DNA of 64,000 nucleotides from Mucilaginibacter_A sp964236465 (GCA_964236465.1 CAXSBZ010000016.1:7497-71496), one strand, 5' to 3'; shown: positions 51,374-59,382, numbered from the stretch's first letter. Translations and numbers: made by a program. The notes: generated by a model from the sequence alone, not told the origin.

Positions 51374-52009
51374 CTACATTTCCGGCAACAACTTTTTAGG
51401 AAATTTAGTCATTTGAAACAACCGCTTTTCAATATATTTCCATTGGTATTTGTTATCAACCATCTCAATAACTTCTTTAAAATTAATATCCTGGTGATAT
51501 TCCAGGGCCTTGATTACTATTGATGGGTTTCTGGAAGCATATTTATGTTCATAAGCATTTACCATCTGAGAAAGGGTAATTGTAGAAGAAAGATGAGCGA
51601 TATCAATAAAATCTTTAAGCCGCGTGCCATTACCGGCTATGGCGTTTAATTTCATTGCTGCAATATCTTCCGGTGATGCCATACGCAACCCTTCTTCCTG
51701 GACCAAAGATTTTACCAAAGGATAATTGTGCGTAATAAAATCAACTTTAATACTTTGAATTTCACCTTTAAGTATATTTTTTGATTGGTAGTCCAATTGG
51801 AATTTATAGTTGTTTTCCAATTCAGCAATCAGCAAATTTTCATCAAAAGCGGATTGGTTGAAAAAATCCAAGTCAATACTAATCCGGTGGCCAATTTGTA
51901 AAGCAAGTGCCGTTCCTCCTACCAAAAAAAAATCTTTTAGAAGTTCGTCATCCATCAAAGTTTTTAAGAGTTCCAGTGTTGGTTTGTTAACTGTTTCTTT
52001 TCGTAGCAT
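51374..52009 (-). CDS. AbiEii/AbiGii-type nucleotidyltransferase toxin
   Basis: A 211-residue protein with the nucleotidyltransferase core FLVGGTALALQIGHRISIDL followed by DFF, which supplies the GG and DxD residues of the AbiEii/AbiGii toxin family (type IV toxin-antitoxin, phage abortive infection). It overlaps the upstream small gene by 46 bases, indicating a translationally linked pair. Confidence 0.9.
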   Translation of the reverse strand: MLRKETVNKPTLELLKTLMDDELLKDFFLVGGTALALQIGHRISIDLDFFNQSAFDENLLIAELENNYKFQLDYQSKNILKGEIQSIKVDFITHNYPLVKSLVQEEGLRMASPEDIAAMKLNAIAGNGTRLKDFIDIAHLSSTITLSQMVNAYEHKYASRNPSIVIKALEYHQDINFKEVIEMVDNKYQWKYIEKRLFQMTKFPKKLLPEM

Positions 52010-52281
52010 TTCATGGAAGTTAATGGGATATCAAACTGATGGCAGACAAAATTCTGGTCTTTGTCATTCAGGTAAGCTATGTTTTTAATAGCTTCTTTTA
52101 CACCGTCAATTCCATAATAGTTTAATATAAAATACCAGTCGCTGGGCCAGCCGCGCTCAATTACCCTTTGTACCACCACGTTGCGCATATCATGGTAATC
52201 AAATTCCGAGAGCCGGTATTCCCAAAGTAATTTTGGGTTCAAAATAGCGTCAGGAAAATCTTTATAATCATCAAAATACAT
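51964..52281 (-). CDS. DUF6922-like protein, partner of the AbiEii-type toxin
   Basis: A 105-residue protein starting MYFDDYKDFPDAILNPKLLW. The central RNVVVQRVIERGWPSDWYFIL is typical of small proteins found upstream of AbiEii-type nucleotidyltransferases in Bacteroidota; it takes the antitoxin position. It is not an AbiEi homologue by eye, so the antitoxin role is inferred from arrangement. The 46-base overlap with the toxin gene is longer than usual. Confidence 0.75.
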   Translation of the reverse strand: MYFDDYKDFPDAILNPKLLWEYRLSEFDYHDMRNVVVQRVIERGWPSDWYFILNYYGIDGVKEAIKNIAYLNDKDQNFVCHQFDIPLTSMKCYEKKQLTNQHWNS

Positions 52282-52370
52282 AAATGATAAATTATTGCTT
52301 TACGAAAATACGCCAAAAAACAGGTAAAGCATAACGTAATATCTAATGCTTCTTTTACCTGCATAAAAAC

Positions 52371-52484
52371 GACGGATTAAAATCCGTTGCTACAAAATGT
52401 ACCGAAGCTACGCCTCTACGCTTTGCAAACTTGCCAGAGCCGTAGGCTCGGCCAATTTTGTAGAAATGGGTTTCAACCCGTTTA
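52371..52484. repeat. GCTACAAAATGTACCGA repeat, copy 1
   Basis: It contains the small hairpin CGGATTAAAATCCG, then GCTACAAAATGTACCGAAGC, TACGCCTCT and the inverted partner AGAGCCGTAGGCTCGGCCAA, TTTTGTAG, ending in AATGGGTTTCAACCCGTTT. The whole folds back on itself. It follows immediately after a dispersed element, as does copy 2 at 55494-55604. Confidence 0.8.
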
Positions 52485-52535
52485 AACAAGTTGAAAATAA
52501 CCCAGACAAAAAGTTTAAATAACTCTTTACTTTCG

Positions 52536-52607
52536 ATGCTTCTTTTATCGGCATAAAAACCAATTGCCAATATTAATATACCAATTTTTAGGCGGTAAAA
52601 GAAGCAT
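52536..52607. terminator. Inverted pair of full-length dispersed elements
   Basis: The left arm is ATGCTTCTTTTATCGGCATA then AAAACCAATTG; the right arm on the minus strand is ATGCTTCTTTTACCGCCTAA then AAATTGGT. About 14 to 20 bases separate the arms. The two show the full consensus of the family most clearly. Confidence 0.6.
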
Positions 52608-52676
52608 GGCCAAACCAACATTAAAAAGAAAAACTTCCTAACAATCTCAATTTAAAAGCTAATAAATTTAGTATTT

Positions 52677-53531
52677 ATGTTAGCTTTACGTGATAAAGAT
52701 TTTGACATGGATGGTTTAAAATTGTTTGAAGAAAAAAAAGTACGCACACATTGGGACGAAGAAAAGCAAACCTGGTTTTTTTCAGTTATTGATGTGATTG
52801 AAATTTTAACCGACAGTTCTGTTCCAAAACGGTATTGGAGCGATTTAAAAAAGAAGTTGGAAACGGAGGGAAGTGAAGCGTACGAAAATATCGTACGGTT
52901 GAAAATGAAAGCACCAGACGGCAAACAAAGGGAAACGGATGTTGCAAACACAGAAACATTGCTTCGCCTGATCCAATCTATCCCTTCGCCAAAAGCAGAA
53001 CCTTTTAAGCAATGGCTGGCCAAAGTTGGGTACGAAAGGATGCAGGAAATTGCCAACCCAGAGCAAAGCTTAGACCGCGCACGCGAAAATTGGCAAAAGC
53101 TGGGCCGCAGCGAAAAATGGATACAACAACGCATGACCGGGCAGGAAACCCGCAACAAACTGACCGATTACTGGCAGCAAAACGGCGTGGAAAAAGGGAA
53201 TGAATTTGCCTTGCTCACCAATATCATCCATGAAGAATGGGCGGGGCTTTCTGTAAAAAAACATAAAGACCTAAAAGGCTTAAAAACGCAAAACCTGCGC
53301 GACCATATGAACGAAGCCGAACTGATTTTTACGGCACTGGCCGAACTTTCTACCCGGCAAATAGCCGAAACCGATGAGGCAAAAGGCTTGCAAGAAAACG
53401 CACTGTCTGGCAAAAAAGGTGGTGCCGTAGCCAAAAATGCACGCAAAGAATTAGAAAGCAAAACCGGCAAAAGTGTGGTAACCGGAGAAAACTTTTTGCC
53501 GCCGAAAAAGGGAAACCCGGAACTAAAATAA
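52677..53531 (+). CDS. Bro-N / DinD-like protein
   Basis: A 284-residue protein with an N-terminal Bro-N-like domain (KKVRTHWDEEKQTWFFSVID, then VIEILTDSSVPKRYWSDLKK), as in phage antirepressors and DNA-damage-inducible protein D. The C-terminal half is helical and charged (ALSGKKGGAVAKNARKELES). Such genes are frequent accessory or prophage-derived loci in bacteria. No neighbouring phage gene is seen. A sister-form element (53547) follows the stop closely. Confidence 0.85.
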   Translation: MLALRDKDFDMDGLKLFEEKKVRTHWDEEKQTWFFSVIDVIEILTDSSVPKRYWSDLKKKLETEGSEAYENIVRLKMKAPDGKQRETDVANTETLLRLIQSIPSPKAEPFKQWLAKVGYERMQEIANPEQSLDRARENWQKLGRSEKWIQQRMTGQETRNKLTDYWQQNGVEKGNEFALLTNIIHEEWAGLSVKKHKDLKGLKTQNLRDHMNEAELIFTALAELSTRQIAETDEAKGLQENALSGKKGGAVAKNARKELESKTGKSVVTGENFLPPKKGNPELK

Positions 53532-53654
53532 TTGAAACCAGCCATACTGTTTTTACACAACCTTTTTTAATAATTCCTGAAATTAAGTAAACAACCCTTT
53601 GCGCATCAGGTTATGTTATGAATTAATGAATCACTTATAATTTAAATAAAAAAT

Positions 53655-54809
53655 ATGTTAGCTATGAATTATCGCGGGCCTCGCCGAGTGCGCGCTGATC
53701 AGAAACCGATGCCCGAAATCCTGCATCCCGAAGATGCTATTGTCCGCGTTACCCGTTCCTGTGTATGCGGTTCCGATCTGCATTTGTATCATGGTTTGGT
53801 GCCGGATACGCGTGTGGGATCAACTTTCGGCCACGAATTTATTGGCGTGGTAGAAGATATCGGTTCATCGGTACACCATTTAAAAGTTGGCGACAACGTG
53901 ATTGTGCCTTTCAATGTTGCCTGCGGAAGATGTGCTTTTTGCAAGCAGGAGCTGTACGGCAACTGCCACGAATCCAATTCGCAGGCCACAGCCGTTGGTG
54001 CTATTTTTGGTTATTCGCACACGGCCGGCGGTTATGATGGCGGCCAGGCAGAGTATGTGCGCGTTCCTTTTGCAGATGTTGGCCCAACGGTTATCCCGGA
54101 ATGGATGGACCATGATGATGCCGTTTTGCTGACCGATGTTGTCCCGACCGGCTATCAGGCAGCAGAAATGGGCGGCATCAAAACCGGCGATACCGTGGTA
54201 GTTTTTGGGGCCGGGCCGGTAGGTATCCTGGCTGCAAAGTGCGCCTGGCTTTTTGGTGCAGGCCGCGTGATCGTGATTGATCATTTTGATTACCGCTTAG
54301 AATTTGTAAAAAAATACGCGCAATGCGAGGTTTATAATTATGAAGAAATGGAAGACCCGGTTCTGTTTTTAAAGAAAATAACCGATTGGTACGGTGCCGA
54401 TGTTTGTATTGATGCTGTTGGTGCCGATGCTTCCGGCGATGCTCTGCAAACCATTACCGGCAAAAAACTATTGCTGCAGGCCGGTTCTGCTACGGCACTG
54501 CATTGGGCCATCAATTCGGTCAAAAAAGGAGGTATCGTTTCGGTTGTTGGTGTTTATGGGCCAACAGATAACCTGGTTCCAATTGGCAACGTGCTGAACA
54601 AAGGTTTAACCATTCGTGCCAATCAAACTTCGGTAAAACGGTTGCTGCCGAGGTTAATTGAGCATATCCGGGCTGGCCGCTTAAATCCCAAAGAAATCAT
54701 CACGCACCGTGTACCTTTGGAAGAAGTTGCCGATGCTTACCACATTTTTTCATCTAAGCTGGATAATTGTATCAAAACAGTTTTGATTCCACCATCTGCT
54801 AAAAAATAA
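53655..54809 (+). CDS. Zinc-dependent alcohol dehydrogenase (formaldehyde dehydrogenase-like MDR)
   Basis: A 384-residue medium-chain dehydrogenase. Catalytic zinc ligands are C38 (SCVCGSDLH), H60 and E61 (FGHEF); structural zinc cysteines are C90, C93, C96 and C104. The NAD motif GAGPVG follows in VVFGAGPVGILAAK. The long insertion with PTGYQAAEM resembles glutathione-independent formaldehyde dehydrogenases. Substrate is unknown. It is followed 11 bases later by a small gene. Confidence 0.93.
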   Translation: MLAMNYRGPRRVRADQKPMPEILHPEDAIVRVTRSCVCGSDLHLYHGLVPDTRVGSTFGHEFIGVVEDIGSSVHHLKVGDNVIVPFNVACGRCAFCKQELYGNCHESNSQATAVGAIFGYSHTAGGYDGGQAEYVRVPFADVGPTVIPEWMDHDDAVLLTDVVPTGYQAAEMGGIKTGDTVVVFGAGPVGILAAKCAWLFGAGRVIVIDHFDYRLEFVKKYAQCEVYNYEEMEDPVLFLKKITDWYGADVCIDAVGADASGDALQTITGKKLLLQAGSATALHWAINSVKKGGIVSVVGVYGPTDNLVPIGNVLNKGLTIRANQTSVKRLLPRLIEHIRAGRLNPKEIITHRVPLEEVADAYHIFSSKLDNCIKTVLIPPSAKK

Positions 54810-54820
54810 AAAGAATTATC

Positions 54821-55306
54821 ATGGAAAACACAAATAGCGATTATTCGCACATTATTGGCTGGGGTATAGATGCGGACCCGAAAAACGAGCCGACTTACCC
54901 AATGAAAAAATATACCGGCGACGACCACAATCACTTAAACTGGGAACGCCCGCCGCTGCAAACACCAACGGTTGAAATCCTGAAATCCAATGAGCGGCCT
55001 TATTTAACGGCGGTATTGGGTACTTCTGTTCCGCCTTCCGGTTTGAGTGGTATCATCCGCCGTTACGCATTCAAAAATTTTAGTGAAAATGAATACGGAC
55101 ATTGGTTGCCCTTGTTGCTTGCAGACAGGATTGGTGTGGTAGAAGGCATTGTGGATGATTTAGCACACGGCCATATCCCCAATATTTTTGCCGAAAAGGG
55201 CTGGAAAGCGGCCTGGAAATACAACCCGAAAGGTTTGATCCAAACAGTTGCCGTAGGAGCAATTGTTACAACTGGCGTGATTGCTTTTTTACGCAGAAAA
55301 AAATAA
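54821..55306 (+). CDS. Hypothetical protein with C-terminal membrane helix, linked to the alcohol dehydrogenase
   Basis: A 161-residue protein without a recognisable catalytic motif. It begins MENTNSDYSHIIGWGIDADP, has a Pro-rich central segment (ERPPLQTPTVEILKSNERPY) and ends in one hydrophobic helix with a basic tail (TVAVGAIVTTGVIAFLRRKK), suggesting a tail-anchored inner-membrane protein. It is 11 bases after the dehydrogenase and likely in its operon. Confidence 0.7.
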   Translation: MENTNSDYSHIIGWGIDADPKNEPTYPMKKYTGDDHNHLNWERPPLQTPTVEILKSNERPYLTAVLGTSVPPSGLSGIIRRYAFKNFSENEYGHWLPLLLADRIGVVEGIVDDLAHGHIPNIFAEKGWKAAWKYNPKGLIQTVAVGAIVTTGVIAFLRRKK

Positions 55307-55338
55307 GGACCTGTTTCAATTTTATGGAACGAGGTTCC

Positions 55339-55432
55339 ATGCTTCTTTTATCACCTAAAAATCATCAAATGTTTAGGTTTCAATAATTCACCCTAAACAC
55401 AAAAACAGGTTTTATGGTGATAAAAGAAGCAT
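55339..55432. terminator. Inverted pair of dispersed elements after the dehydrogenase operon
   Basis: Left arm ATGCTTCTTTTATCACCTAA then AAATCATC; right arm on the minus strand ATGCTTCTTTTATCACCATA then AAACCTG. The first 17 bases pair perfectly across a loop of about 60 bases. Confidence 0.5.
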
Positions 55433-55493
55433 TGTGATTTTTGTTAATTTATCATTGAAAAGACTAAATGCTTCTTTTACCTTGCTAAAATCA

Positions 55494-55604
55494 AGGGGTT
55501 TAAACCCCTTGCTACAAAATGTACCGAGGCTACGCCTCTCTGGTTGCAGTTTTCATAGAGCCATAGGCTCGGGCAGTTTTGTAAAAATGGGTTTCAACCC
55601 GTTT
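55494..55604. repeat. GCTACAAAATGTACCGA repeat, copy 2
   Basis: Same architecture as 52371-52484: hairpin AAGGGGTTTAAACCCCTT, then GCTACAAAATGTACCGAGGC, TACGCCTCT, the inverted AGAGCCATAGGCTCGGGCA, TTTTGTA and AATGGGTTTCAACCCGTTT. The hairpin sequence differs from copy 1 but pairing is kept, indicating that the structure matters. Confidence 0.8.
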
Positions 55605-55757
55605 ATTTGGCTTTTAAATAAACTTGATTAAAAAAGTTTAAACAACCTCATCCTTCAAGCCGAATTTTATTTACAACCGAGCGTTCTTTAAAATTCAATC
55701 TTTGCAAATTTCTTTTATAAAAGATTATCTTCCGGTTTCTTTTTTAAAGTTTTTGAT

Positions 55758-56798
55758 ATGAAGATAGATTTGAACAGAATCAACCGCCGTAAGTTTTTAA
55801 CTTCCAGCACATTAGCCGTATCCGGAATGGTGCTGAGTGCTAAAGTCGCCGGAAAAAGTATGGTAAAAGAAGCATCGGCTGCCAATTTTCCCATCGTCAT
55901 TTCCACTTGGGATTTCGGTATCCCGGCCAATCAGGCAGCCTGGAAAATCCTTTCAACAGGTGGCCGCGCTTTGGATGCGGTGGAAGCAGGCGTGAGAATC
56001 CCCGAAGCTGACCCAAACAACCACAGCGTTGGTGCCGCCGGCTATCCTGACCGCGACGGCCATGTAACTTTGGATGCCTGCATTATGGATGAAAAAGGGA
56101 ATTGCGGCGGCGTGGCAGCAATGGAATATATTGATCATCCGATTTCTGTTGCTCGAATGGTGATGGAAAAAACGCCGCACGTATTACTGGTTGGCGAAGG
56201 TGCAACACAATTTGCACTTGAAAATGGCTTTAAAAAAAAGATTTTATTAACAGCAGAATCAGAAAAAGCCTGGAAAGAATGGCTTAAAACGGCTGATTAC
56301 AAACCGGAAATCAATATCGAAAATAAGCTTTATTTGCCCAAAAAACTTCCCGGCAATCAATACAACCATGATACAATCGGCATGCTTGCCTTAGATGCTG
56401 CCGGAAATATTTCGGGTGCCTGCACCACCAGCGGCATGGCCTGGAAACTGCACGGCAGGGTAGGCGATAGCCCAATTATTGGTGCCGGGCTTTTTGTGGA
56501 TAATGAAGTTGGCGGTGCCACTTCCACCGGTGTTGGCGAAGAAGTGATCCGAAATGTGGGCAGTTTTTTGGTGGTCGAACTGATGCGGCAGGGCTACAAA
56601 CCTGAAGATGCCTGCAAAGAAGCCGTGAACAGGATCATCAGAAAGAAACCGGAACTGGCCAAAACGCTGCAAGTTGGTTTTTTGGCCATCAACAAAAAAG
56701 GCGAATATGGTGCTTATGCCATCCAAAAAGGTTTTTCTTTCGCCGTTTGCAATGCCGAAAAACAGGATTTGTTGATCAAAGGGAAAAGCATTTTTTAA
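55758..56798 (+). CDS. Exported glycosylasparaginase (N4-(beta-N-acetylglucosaminyl)-L-asparaginase)
   Basis: A 346-residue Ntn hydrolase that frees asparagine-linked GlcNAc from glycopeptides. The N-terminus INRRKFLTSSTLAVSG carries a twin-arginine motif (R10-R11), so export of the folded enzyme by Tat is predicted. The proenzyme cleaves itself before T206 in NHDTIGM, and the GVGEEVIRN block of the beta subunit follows. A dispersed element (55864) read antisense gives MVKEASAA at the signal-peptide end. cutC begins 10 bases later. Confidence 0.93.
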   Translation: MKIDLNRINRRKFLTSSTLAVSGMVLSAKVAGKSMVKEASAANFPIVISTWDFGIPANQAAWKILSTGGRALDAVEAGVRIPEADPNNHSVGAAGYPDRDGHVTLDACIMDEKGNCGGVAAMEYIDHPISVARMVMEKTPHVLLVGEGATQFALENGFKKKILLTAESEKAWKEWLKTADYKPEINIENKLYLPKKLPGNQYNHDTIGMLALDAAGNISGACTTSGMAWKLHGRVGDSPIIGAGLFVDNEVGGATSTGVGEEVIRNVGSFLVVELMRQGYKPEDACKEAVNRIIRKKPELAKTLQVGFLAINKKGEYGAYAIQKGFSFAVCNAEKQDLLIKGKSIF

Positions 56799-56807
56799 TC
56801 ACCCAAA

Positions 56808-57542
56808 ATGATTAAAATTGAAATTTGTGCCAGTTCGATCGCGTCTGCTTTGGCGGCGCAGGAAGGCGGCGCATACCGCGTAGAGTTGTGCGATAATTTG
56901 AAGGAAGGCGGAACTACGCCATCGTACGGAATGCTTCTTTTAGCAAGGAAAAACCTCAGCATACAACTATTTCCAATCATCCGGCCACGCGGCGGTGATT
57001 TTTTGTACACTGATTTGGAGTTTGAATTGATGAAAACCGATGTGGAACAATGCCGGAATTTGGGTTGCGATGGTGTGGTTTTTGGAGTTTTAACCAAAGA
57101 TGGCGATGTTGATATTGAGCGTTGTTTGGAGTTGAAAAAAGCGGCCGGAAATATAGGCACCACTTTCCACCGTGCTTTTGATCGTTGTAAAGACCCTTTT
57201 CAAGCTTTGGAAGAAATTATTGAAATGAGTTTTGAACGGATATTAACTTCCGGTATGGAAAATAGTGCGATAAAAGGAGCATCGCTGATTGCAAAGTTGG
57301 TTGAACAGGCAGCCGGAAGAATTGCAATTATGCCGGGTGCAGGCATTCGGCCGGATAATTTGAAAGAACTAATTCAATTGACTGGAGCCACTGAGTTTCA
57401 CACTTCGGCAAAAAGCGTTTTTAAAAGTGAAATGCTTTTTACGGATGTTAAAACCAGCAACTATCAGGAAGAGTTTTTATGGGAGCAAACAGATGTGGGT
57501 GTGGTGAAAGAATTGGTTGAGATTGCGGGAAGCATAACTTAG
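56808..57542 (+). CDS. cutC: Copper homeostasis protein CutC family
   Basis: A 244-residue TIM-barrel protein. The start IKIEICASSIASALAAQEGG and RVELCDNLKEGGTTPSYG are the CutC signatures, with FHRAFD and GVLTKDGDVD following. A role in copper tolerance is disputed and the enzymatic activity is unknown. An element (56933) encodes MLLLARKNLS, the same MLLL peptide as in three other proteins here. Another element starts at the stop codon (57545). Confidence 0.94.
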   Translation: MIKIEICASSIASALAAQEGGAYRVELCDNLKEGGTTPSYGMLLLARKNLSIQLFPIIRPRGGDFLYTDLEFELMKTDVEQCRNLGCDGVVFGVLTKDGDVDIERCLELKKAAGNIGTTFHRAFDRCKDPFQALEEIIEMSFERILTSGMENSAIKGASLIAKLVEQAAGRIAIMPGAGIRPDNLKELIQLTGATEFHTSAKSVFKSEMLFTDVKTSNYQEEFLWEQTDVGVVKELVEIAGSIT

Positions 57543-57617
57543 ATACTTCTTTTACTGACATAAAAACAGTATGCTGCTAAAACCCCCGCACCAATTTTTA
57601 CCCGGTAAAAGAAGCAT
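57543..57617. terminator. Inverted pair of dispersed elements after cutC, with an embedded sister form
   Basis: The left copy (57545) reads ATACTTCTTTTACTGACATA then AAAACAGTAT, so it begins as the main form and ends as the reversed sister form. The right copy (57606, minus strand) reads ATGCTTCTTTTACCGGGTAA then AAATTGG. This is the clearest link between the two forms. Confidence 0.5.
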
Positions 57618-57660
57618 TGGATTTTTGAGGATGATTAGCATGATAACAATAGTTCTAAAA

Positions 57661-57698
57661 TCAAAAAGCTCCTGGCACAAATACCAGGAGCTTTTTGA
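57661..57698. terminator. Strong bidirectional terminator between cutC and susD-like gene
   Basis: The 15-bp perfect stem TCAAAAAGCTCCTGG / CCAGGAGCTTTTTGA has an 8-base loop and A/T runs on both sides, suiting the convergent genes. Confidence 0.93.
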
Positions 57699-57714
57699 TT
57701 TTGTATTTTAAAGC

Positions 57715-59358
57715 TTAGTTTTTCACTTTTAAATCCCACCACAACCGGGTGCCGCCATTGTCTGGCCCACTTAATAAGGAAACCGCTTTGGTAACCTCGA
57801 CCTTGTTGTTATTGTATTCATCCTTCGAAAAAGGAAGCCTGCGGATAAAATCTGTCGTACTGATCGTGCCCTGGCTATTATTGACCACTACCGGCATCAA
57901 AACAGGGTAGTTGGTCCTTCTAAACTCGGCCCATGCTTCTTCACCATCCGGCCATAACCCCAGCCATTTTTGGGTGATGATGCGTTCTAATTTTTTCTGG
58001 TAAGTTGCTGCATCGTCCCATTTAATGGTAATTGTACTTAAATAAGGCGAACCGGCAGGTACGTTGTTAGTTGCGCTGGCAAGGTCTGTGTATGGTGCTT
58101 CTGTGCTGGTTGCATCAGTTGTATAATTATTCAAACTTCCGCTAACGCCGTTCAAGTCAAATGAAAGGGCAATCCCTTCATTATAAAAACCGGAAGGCGT
58201 GCCGCCCATGTTCCATCCGCGTAAAGCACCTTCAGCCTTTAAGAAAGAAATTTCGGAAGCTGCCATCAATTGGATTGGCGTCGAAGGTTTTGTGTTGACA
58301 AAAACTTTTCGGGTGGCTTTTGGATCGCCAAAATAGAGCAGGCTGGCATCTTCATATTGTTGGGTGGAAGTAATTTGAACGCCGTTGCGTATGCCCCGGT
58401 ATTGTCCTTGACTGTTTGGTACGAAGTAAAAGGGAAGGCGCGGATCGTTGTATCCTTTCAAGTAGCATTCCATTGGTGCGCCCATGTTGATGTCTTCGTA
58501 TTCATAGGTGATTGACCAAAGTGAATTGGTGAAAGTAACCCCGTTGACTGGATGAACGAATGCGTTATCACCATTTGTTGTAAGTAAGCCATTTGGGTCG
58601 TTTACGGCTTCTTCTGCTTTGGTTTTTGCCAAAGCTGGATTAACCATGGCAATACGGATAGCCAAACGAAGTTTCAAAGAGTTGGCAAATTTTAGCCATT
58701 GCTTATAATCGCCACCATAAACTAAATCATAAGGCTGAAACGGCTGTGCACCTGGATTGGTTTTGATGTATTGGGTTAATGTTTTTATTGCAAAATCAAG
58801 CTCGGTAAAAAAAGTATTGTAAATTACTTCCTGGCTGTCATAAGGCGTTGTAAACCCACCTTTTCCAAAAGAGGTATAAGGCATAGGGCCATAAACATCG
58901 GTAACCCGGTGCATGGCTTCAACTTTAAGTATATTGGCTATAGCCAAATAATCAGGGGTATTTACCGCCGCCCTTTTGTTTACTTGCAGCCAGTTGGCCA
59001 TAATGTTCTGAAAGCCAATATTGAAGGGTGCATTATTCCAGTCCGGTACAAGCCCGTAATTGGTATTGTTTACGCCACCATTAAACGGGTCTCCGGACAT
59101 CATGTAGCCGGAATAAATATCTGCATTCAAATTCTGTTGTAATTGATACAAGTAATTTGTCGTGCTGAAAATAGAAAGTTGCATGGGTAGCATAAAAGTA
59201 CCCAGACCCTCGCCATCAATTTTAAGCAGCGAATCTGTCGCATTATACCTGTTGGTATTATACTTTTCAAAATCTTTGGTACAGGAAGTTTGGAATAAAA
59301 CAGCACTGATGACCAGTAGTACCGGCCAGTATTTTATGGGTGTATTTTTTGTTTTCAT
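57715..59358 (-). CDS. SusD/RagB-family nutrient-binding outer membrane lipoprotein
   Basis: A 547-residue lipoprotein (lipobox FQTSC, Cys26, followed by TKDFEKYNTNRY) of the SusD-like type 2 family. It caps the SusC barrel and binds glycan or peptide substrates at the cell surface. TPR-like helices are evident in LAIANILKVEAMHRVTDVYG and WLKFANSLKLRLAIRI. It follows the SusC-like gene by 24 bases in the usual CD order. Confidence 0.95.
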   Translation of the reverse strand: MKTKNTPIKYWPVLLVISAVLFQTSCTKDFEKYNTNRYNATDSLLKIDGEGLGTFMLPMQLSIFSTTNYLYQLQQNLNADIYSGYMMSGDPFNGGVNNTNYGLVPDWNNAPFNIGFQNIMANWLQVNKRAAVNTPDYLAIANILKVEAMHRVTDVYGPMPYTSFGKGGFTTPYDSQEVIYNTFFTELDFAIKTLTQYIKTNPGAQPFQPYDLVYGGDYKQWLKFANSLKLRLAIRIAMVNPALAKTKAEEAVNDPNGLLTTNGDNAFVHPVNGVTFTNSLWSITYEYEDINMGAPMECYLKGYNDPRLPFYFVPNSQGQYRGIRNGVQITSTQQYEDASLLYFGDPKATRKVFVNTKPSTPIQLMAASEISFLKAEGALRGWNMGGTPSGFYNEGIALSFDLNGVSGSLNNYTTDATSTEAPYTDLASATNNVPAGSPYLSTITIKWDDAATYQKKLERIITQKWLGLWPDGEEAWAEFRRTNYPVLMPVVVNNSQGTISTTDFIRRLPFSKDEYNNNKVEVTKAVSLLSGPDNGGTRLWWDLKVKN

Positions 59359-59382
59359 GTTATCTTTAATTTAAATTAACGG

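Larger units (their letters stand above)
52282..52676. other. Repeat-filled intergenic region
   Basis: In order: dispersed element (52348, plus), foldable repeat (52371-52484), and an inverted pair of dispersed elements (52538 plus, 52596 minus). No gene was found. The Bro-N gene begins directly after. Confidence 0.65.
55307..55757. other. Repeat-filled intergenic region
   Basis: It holds an inverted pair of dispersed elements (55341 plus, 55421 minus), a third element (55470 plus) and a foldable repeat (55494-55604). The remainder is AT-rich and includes the leader of the glycosylasparaginase gene; no gene was found. Confidence 0.65.

Noticed and set aside
3164..57617. The dispersed element as a regulatory operator or promoter
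   Set aside because: It occurs inside coding genes in both orientations, at gene ends and between convergent genes, which does not fit a regulator-binding site ahead of a set of promoters, and it lacks a TAnnTTTG box at a fixed place.
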